64,000 nt of DNA. Source: Lewinella sp. IMCC34191. Lineage in GTDB: Bacteria > Bacteroidota > Bacteroidia > Chitinophagales > Saprospiraceae. The position numbers and the translations under genes were made by a program. Location of the stretch: positions 124,001-188,000 of the forward strand of contig NZ_QNQZ01000009.1 in NCBI RefSeq assembly GCF_003390935.1, written 5' to 3'. The notes under the pieces were generated by a model. The model was not told the DNA's origin. It made no database searches and was given only the letters and a program-made list of their open reading frames with translations. Every line of letters starts with the position of its first letter. Positions within the stretch are counted from its first letter, which is position 1. Positions 59,954 to 64,000 of this stretch are shown piece after piece.

Positions 59954-60795
59954 TCGGCCGTTGCGCCGTCGAAATCGTAGTGGAATCCGGTTAGCTTTTC
60001 GCTAAGCGCCCAAAGCCTACGCGCTTCTTCCTCGCTGTAGCTGCTGGAGAAACTACGTTTGGGCTCCATATCGTCCCAGTAAAGCCCGCTGGGTGGCGTA
60101 TCGGCAACGGTAGCCAGAAATATGCTGGTGCGGGCGCCTTCCGCCGCCGTCTTGTGACCGCTCATTTGTCTTCTCACCCGCCAGGCCAGACGGTGCAACC
60201 AGGTATTGCCCTTCAGTCCGATGTCCGTCTGGACCAGTCCGGGCTGCACGGCGCAGATACTTGTCCGGTCTTCCTTTCGACGGTCGTATTCGTAACAGAA
60301 CAGGACGTTGCCCAGCTTGCTCTGCGCGTAGCTTCGCAGACCGTGGTAATTCTTACTCAGTCCGATATCCGCGAAGTTCATCCCCTTCACCTGCCGGTGG
60401 CTATCGCTCGAAACGCAGATGATGCGCCCTTCCGGTGACAGATGATCCCGTAGCAGGCCGGTGAGCAAGAAGGGCGCCAGGTGATTGACGGCAAAGGTTA
60501 GCTCCACTCCTTCGGGTGTCAGCTCCCGGTGGGAATTCCAGACCCCCGCGTTGTTGATAAGTACGTCGAGGCGCGGCACCAGATCTTTCACCTTCCCGGC
60601 CAGATCGCGCACCGCGGAGAGATCTCCGAGATCACCGGAGACCGGCGTCACCTGGCCGGGGATTTTGGTGGCGGCATCCCGCGCTTTATCCGGCGTACGT
60701 CCGTGCAGCAGGACATGAAAGCCGTGGTGAGCGAGCGCGCGGGCGGTTTCCAGTCCGATACCGGCGGTCGCACCGGTTATAAGTACCGTCTTCAT
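59905..60795 (-). CDS. Retinol-dehydrogenase-type short-chain dehydrogenase
   Basis: 296 residues. ITGATAGIGLETARALA, LINNAGVW, RIICVSSDSH (Ser) and SYAQSKLGNVLF (Tyr-x3-Lys). The set fits NADP-dependent retinol-dehydrogenase-like SDRs; in bacteria the substrate is usually unknown. It follows xseB by 11 bases. Confidence 0.85.
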   Translation of the reverse strand: MKTVLITGATAGIGLETARALAHHGFHVLLHGRTPDKARDAATKIPGQVTPVSGDLGDLSAVRDLAGKVKDLVPRLDVLINNAGVWNSHRELTPEGVELTFAVNHLAPFLLTGLLRDHLSPEGRIICVSSDSHRQVKGMNFADIGLSKNYHGLRSYAQSKLGNVLFCYEYDRRKEDRTSICAVQPGLVQTDIGLKGNTWLHRLAWRVRRQMSGHKTAAEGARTSIFLATVADTPPSGLYWDDMEPKRSFSSSYSEEEARRLWALSEKLTGFHYDFDGATADQDTSRGSSDEGAGSR

Positions 60796-60806
60796 AGTAG
60801 TCTTGG

Positions 60807-61013
60807 CTATTGATCGACGGCAGCGTCGGTGGTTTGCCCCAGCTTGCCCAACTCATCCTCGACGCTGCGTAGCGTGGCCCGACACGACGCGATCAGCTGC
60901 TCCGCCCGGGCGACGCGGGCGTGAAGCCGGTCGATGTCCGTTGGTGTCTGTTGCAGTTCCTGCAGAATCGTTTCGAGCTCGGCGAGAGCTTCGGCATAGC
61001 TCATATATGACAT
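60807..61013 (-). CDS. xseB: Exodeoxyribonuclease VII small subunit
   Basis: 68 residues. MSYAEALAELETILQELQQT, RLHARVARAEQLIASCRATL and a C-terminal coiled-coil match XseB, which associates with XseA to degrade single-stranded DNA. The second ATG at 61004 is an alternative start. xseA is not adjacent, and the following gene is an unrelated SDR. Confidence 0.88.
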   Translation of the reverse strand: MSYMSYAEALAELETILQELQQTPTDIDRLHARVARAEQLIASCRATLRSVEDELGKLGQTTDAAVDQ

Positions 61014-61099
61014 TTTAGGCGATTAGGGGGCGGAATACATCCGGACAGAACACCTCTGCCCCTTTCTCGCGTTGCATTGGCAAAGAAACAACAATCAAC

Positions 61100-61771
61100 A
61101 TGCACCACCACCTGCTAGTTATTTTTACGCTTCTCGTGACGGCGAGCACTATGGCCCAGAGCCCCGTGGACGTCGGAGGCGAGGGCATGCAGACTACCGC
61201 ATTGGAAGAATCGACGGGTGCCGATCTCTTCGCCACCACCTTCGATGAATCCAACGTGGGCTACCTCCACATCTACATCGACCCGGCCATCGATCCGCTG
61301 GAAACCTACCTGCTACGGGGTCAGGAAATGTCGGATACCGCCATGGCCATGCTACCCCCTCGCTTCCGCAAAATGGCCGATAAGGAGGGATCTACCCTCT
61401 ACTCCACCATTGCCATCAAGGGCATCGAGGAGAATCTGTACCTCACCCGCCTGGACGCTCCCCGCCGCGATCAGATCGATATGTTCGCCATCCGCGACGG
61501 TCGCGTGAAGCACTTGAAAACGCTCGCCTACCGTGACTGCGGCGGAAACGAGTGCCTCCAAATGGACAGCTATATCACCGACGTCAATCTCGACACCAAC
61601 TTCGACCTGATCCAGATTGCACGCCGGAAAACGGAGAGCATGGGAACCACCGACGAACGCCGGACGGTTTATTACATGGACCCCGACAACCGCCGCTGGA
61701 AGATGACCCAGGAGCTTGACGTCAACTGGGAAGGCATCGAATTCTACGACCGGGGCGACCGCCCGGAGTAG
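61100..61771 (+). CDS. Secreted hypothetical protein
   Basis: 223 residues with a signal peptide (MHHHLLVIFTLLVTASTMAQ). The rest is soluble and hydrophilic, with VGYLHIYIDPAIDPLETYLL and a DxDxNxD-like loop TDVNLDTNFD. Two Cys in DCGGNEC could form a disulfide. Family not recognised. Confidence 0.6.
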   Translation: MHHHLLVIFTLLVTASTMAQSPVDVGGEGMQTTALEESTGADLFATTFDESNVGYLHIYIDPAIDPLETYLLRGQEMSDTAMAMLPPRFRKMADKEGSTLYSTIAIKGIEENLYLTRLDAPRRDQIDMFAIRDGRVKHLKTLAYRDCGGNECLQMDSYITDVNLDTNFDLIQIARRKTESMGTTDERRTVYYMDPDNRRWKMTQELDVNWEGIEFYDRGDRPE

Positions 61772-62068
61772 TCATTCCTCCTCGGAGTCACCCTGCCGCT
61801 CCAGTAGCCGCCGCACCTTCTTGAACAGCTTTTCGGAGGGGGGCGTAAGCTCGACGCCTTCGGGGGGGACGGTGTAGCCGCTCAGAATATCGAGTAGTAC
61901 GTTAACGCGGCCTTCGGTATCGTAAAACTTATTGACGATAGCAATTCGACGCTGTTCGACCAGGCAGTAGCCCGAAGTAAAATTCCCCTTCTCGTACCGA
62001 ACCGTATAGCCCAGTTCCTTCATCAGCGTTTCCAGCTTTTTCAGCGAATGTTTGGTAGTAGAGATCAT
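61772..62068 (-). CDS. Conserved hypothetical protein, 98 residues
   Basis: LETLMKELGYTVRYEKGNFT, GYCLVEQRRIAIVNKFYDTEG and LLDIL match a small soluble Bacteroidota family of about 95 residues without a name. The C-terminus is acidic and basic mixed. Its stop lies against the 3' end of the convergent secreted protein gene (no gap). Confidence 0.72.
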   Translation of the reverse strand: MISTTKHSLKKLETLMKELGYTVRYEKGNFTSGYCLVEQRRIAIVNKFYDTEGRVNVLLDILSGYTVPPEGVELTPPSEKLFKKVRRLLERQGDSEEE

Positions 62069-62153
62069 AGGGCGGCGGTGCGCAGGTAAAACGATTTTCA
62101 GAAACCGCGAAGGTAACCGGCGCTATTGACACCTGGTCAGCGGGGCCTTCGCG

Positions 62154-62161
62154 TACCTTTG
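62154..62161 (+). promoter_or_regulatory. -7 box TACCTTTG of the barrel gene
   Basis: Exact match to TAnnTTTG that ends 4 bases before the ATG at 62166, so the transcript would be leaderless or nearly so. A TTG lies 25 bases upstream. Confidence 0.55.
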
Positions 62162-62165
62162 CCCG

Positions 62166-62798
62166 ATGCGATATTTGCTATCACTACTACTGGCCGTGGC
62201 GATGATGTCTACTGCCGGAGCCCAAACCTTCCGGGCAGCCGCCCTGGCCGGTGGCAGCCTAAGTCAGGTTGACGGTGACGACCTTCTTGGCTTTCACCAG
62301 CCGGGGGTAAATGCCGGACTGCGGGTAGTGGCCGTGCTTGGCGAACACTGGCGCGTAGGTCCCGAGATCGTTTACAGTCAGCAAGGTGCCAAGCGGAACC
62401 GCAACAGTCTCAACATCAGCGACTACAGCCGGATCCACCTCAATACCGTCGAGCTTCCGCTCATGGTGTACTATAAGGACTGGCGGTTCACGGCCGAAGC
62501 CGGTGTCGCCTACCAGCGCTTGATCAGCTACACGGTTGAAGATGCCACCGGCGATGATATCACCGAAAATCTGGCACTGCAAAACCAAGCCTATGCCCTG
62601 AATCTGGGCGTGACCCTATACCTGACTCCGAAAGTGGGCGTCAACTTTCGCTGGTCCCGCCACTTTACCGACCTCCAGGTGGAGGAATCCCCCCGGCTGC
62701 GCGGGCGTAGCCTTAGTCTGCGGGCGGTATATGTTTTCGGATCCGGGGAAAGCCTGCCTTCACCGAACAGCCCTTTACCTGCGCCTTCGCCGCAATAA
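62166..62798 (+). CDS. Porin-family outer-membrane beta-barrel protein
   Basis: 210 residues, signal peptide ending near STAGAQ and OMP_b-brl_2-like strands: AALAGGSLSQVDGDD, VGPEIVYSQQGAKRN, HLNTVELPLMVYYKD, GVNFRWSRHFTDLQ. Function unknown. It ends 9 bases before ppx. Confidence 0.72.
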   Translation: MRYLLSLLLAVAMMSTAGAQTFRAAALAGGSLSQVDGDDLLGFHQPGVNAGLRVVAVLGEHWRVGPEIVYSQQGAKRNRNSLNISDYSRIHLNTVELPLMVYYKDWRFTAEAGVAYQRLISYTVEDATGDDITENLALQNQAYALNLGVTLYLTPKVGVNFRWSRHFTDLQVEESPRLRGRSLSLRAVYVFGSGESLPSPNSPLPAPSPQ

Positions 62799-62807
62799 CT
62801 ATTTGCT

Positions 62808-63737
62808 ATGTCCTCCCAATCCTTACGGGCCATCATCGACCTGGGCACGAACACCTTTCACCTGCTCATAGCCGCCGTTGAGGAAGGCGAGCGGGTGCGC
62901 GAGGTATACCGCGAACGGGTGTTCGTCAAGCTGGCCAGCGACGGCATCGAGACGATCGGGCCGGGTCCCTTTGAACGCGGAATGGAAACCCTGCGCTACT
63001 TCGCTGAACTGATTAAGGGGCACGAAGTCGAGCAGGTAACGGCCATCGGAACCGCCGCCCTGCGCACCGCCTCCAACGGAGAGGTATTCGTGCGACGAGC
63101 CGAACTCGAAACCGGCATCGTTATCCGCCTGATTCCGGGTGATCTGGAAGCGGAACTGATAACACGTGGCGTCCTGGCGGCCCTGCCCCCGCTCGAAGAC
63201 CGCATCCTGATCATGGACATCGGCGGCGGCTCTACGGAGTTCATCCTCGCTTCCGAGGCCGGGGTCCACTGGCGGCAGTCTTTTCCCATCGGCGTGGCGG
63301 TGCTCCAACGCCGATTCCACCAGACTGACCCGATCTCGGAGGAGGAGATCCGTGCCCTGGACGAACACCTGGCCCGCACGCTGGTACCGCTGCGCGACAT
63401 GCTGGAGGAGTACCCCACCCAGCACCTGGTTGGCGCGGCGGGGACATTTGACGTGCTGGCCGAGATACTGCGCGATCCGGATGCCACCGTACATCCTACC
63501 GGCCAACGGCTCAAACTCGACCGATTGGAAGAACTTCACTTCCAGATCGTGGCTTCTACCGCGGAGCAGCGGCTGGCTATCGATGGCGTACCCGCCGAAC
63601 GGGCCGACCTGATCGTGGTGGCCATGCTCCTGATTCGCTACGTTATGGAAATCGGTGACATCCGCCGCATTACCGTTAGCGAGTACGCCATGAAGGAAGG
63701 GATCCTGCTGGGTACGGAAGGGTTGCCAACGGTGTAA
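62808..63737 (+). CDS. ppx: Exopolyphosphatase/guanosine pentaphosphatase-like (Ppx/GppA)
   Basis: 309 residues of the ASKHA fold, cleaving terminal phosphate from polyphosphate or pppGpp. AIIDLGTNTFHLLIA (phosphate-1 motif), AIGTAALRTASNG, and MDIGGGSTEFILAS (phosphate-2) are complete. At about 310 residues it lacks the C-terminal HD domain of longer Ppx, as usual in this phylum. Confidence 0.9.
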   Translation: MSSQSLRAIIDLGTNTFHLLIAAVEEGERVREVYRERVFVKLASDGIETIGPGPFERGMETLRYFAELIKGHEVEQVTAIGTAALRTASNGEVFVRRAELETGIVIRLIPGDLEAELITRGVLAALPPLEDRILIMDIGGGSTEFILASEAGVHWRQSFPIGVAVLQRRFHQTDPISEEEIRALDEHLARTLVPLRDMLEEYPTQHLVGAAGTFDVLAEILRDPDATVHPTGQRLKLDRLEELHFQIVASTAEQRLAIDGVPAERADLIVVAMLLIRYVMEIGDIRRITVSEYAMKEGILLGTEGLPTV

Positions 63738-63740
63738 AGG

Positions 63741-64000
63741 TTAGTGCGTCTGGTCGAAGTCTTGTATGACGCCCAGGATCAGGGTGATATCCGCGTAGAA
63801 CTGCCGGATCAGCTGGAAGGAGACATTCGACCGGAAAAAGTGGGGCTCGAGCAGATCGTAGCCGTGCTCCAGGCCGATAAATAAATCCTGGTTGTGCACG
63901 GAGAAGTAGAGGTCGCGCTTTTCCCGCTCGTGGAAATTCAGCAGCGCCTCCTGCATGGACGGAGTGAGGATACCGGCGACCTTGGTGCCGGGGTGGGCGT
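63741..64000 (-). CDS. DUF3137-like protein, C-terminal part (cut by window edge)
   Basis: About 86 residues are visible, reading through to the window edge without a start. The order KVAGILTPSMQEALLNF, LYFSVHNQDLFIGLEHG, DLLEPHFF and FYADITLILGVIQDF matches the C-terminus of DUF3137 membrane-associated proteins. An internal ATG at 63956 is not the real start. Function unknown. Confidence 0.62.
   Translation of the reverse strand, partial: AHPGTKVAGILTPSMQEALLNFHEREKRDLYFSVHNQDLFIGLEHGYDLLEPHFFRSNVSFQLIRQFYADITLILGVIQDFDQTH

Overview
The window reads as a chromosomal segment of a GC-rich member of the Bacteroidota, most likely of the Saprospiria (Lewinella-like). The evidence is a SusC/SusD pair, the Bacteroidota-type long NusB, a BT_3928-type DoxX protein, DUF5872 and DUF6495 proteins, BshB1 of bacillithiol synthesis, many small secreted beta-barrel proteins, and start-proximal -7 boxes of the Bacteroidota form TAnnTTTG. 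The genus is inference. No rRNA, tRNA, CRISPR array, phage cluster or insertion sequence was recognised.

Layout. 1-5.1 kb (minus strand): an M28 peptidase cut by the left edge, alanine dehydrogenase, a secreted propeller protein, DapB and maltokinase. 5.2-8 kb: a TreS-like GH13 enzyme next to maltokinase, with a divergent luciferase-like oxidoreductase. 8-14.6 kb: a thioredoxin-like protein, Hsp20, AroB, a barrel protein, a polysaccharide-deacetylase-like protein and BshB1. 14.8-20.7 kb: a plus-strand cluster of a 1249-residue phosphoesterase/kinase-like/barrel lipoprotein, a YjiK-like propeller, and a Pycsar-effector-type (DUF5706) membrane protein with a degraded HD domain. 20.7-26.8 kb (minus): UvrD/PcrA, KdsC-like phosphatase, IscX, ferredoxin, BioA and an Nfu protein. 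26.9-31.6 kb: SusD and SusC. 31.9-36.1 kb: a barrel protein followed one base later by trpD, then trpC, trpF and a DUF2520 protein. 36.6-45 kb: GH10 xylanase, ribosomal proteins L21 and L27 (L27 carries an unusual C-terminal extension), a DEAD-box helicase, a DUF5872 protein, a decayed terC gene, DUF6495 and a GH3 glycosidase. 45.1-48.7 kb: a LexA-like repressor and a PECR/ECH1/nitronate monooxygenase operon. 49-64 kb: a Dna2-like nuclease-helicase, BT_3928 protein, NusB, ArfB, phosphatases, a GATase, SDRs, XseB, Ppx and a DUF3137-like protein cut by the right edge.

Several genes form pathway blocks: TreS plus maltokinase (trehalose to maltose-1-phosphate), TrpD-TrpC-TrpF, ferredoxin plus IscX (Fe-S assembly), PECR plus ECH1 (unsaturated acyl-CoA metabolism), and GH10, GH3 and SusCD (polysaccharide use).

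The least ordinary content: (i) three repeat arrays built on a GGTAGA/TCTACC anchor that each start at the stop codon of a gene and run in that gene's orientation; (ii) a terC pseudogene with an internal deletion and several frameshifts; (iii) a helix-hairpin-helix tail on L27 that in flavobacteria I know from L21; (iv) a phosphoesterase-barrel protein with an embedded kinase-like segment and a changed GNHD motif; (v) a DUF5706 protein with a dead HD domain, no nucleotide cyclase in the window, and an 8-nt overlap with a propeller gene; (vi) heptanucleotide arrays at two loci.
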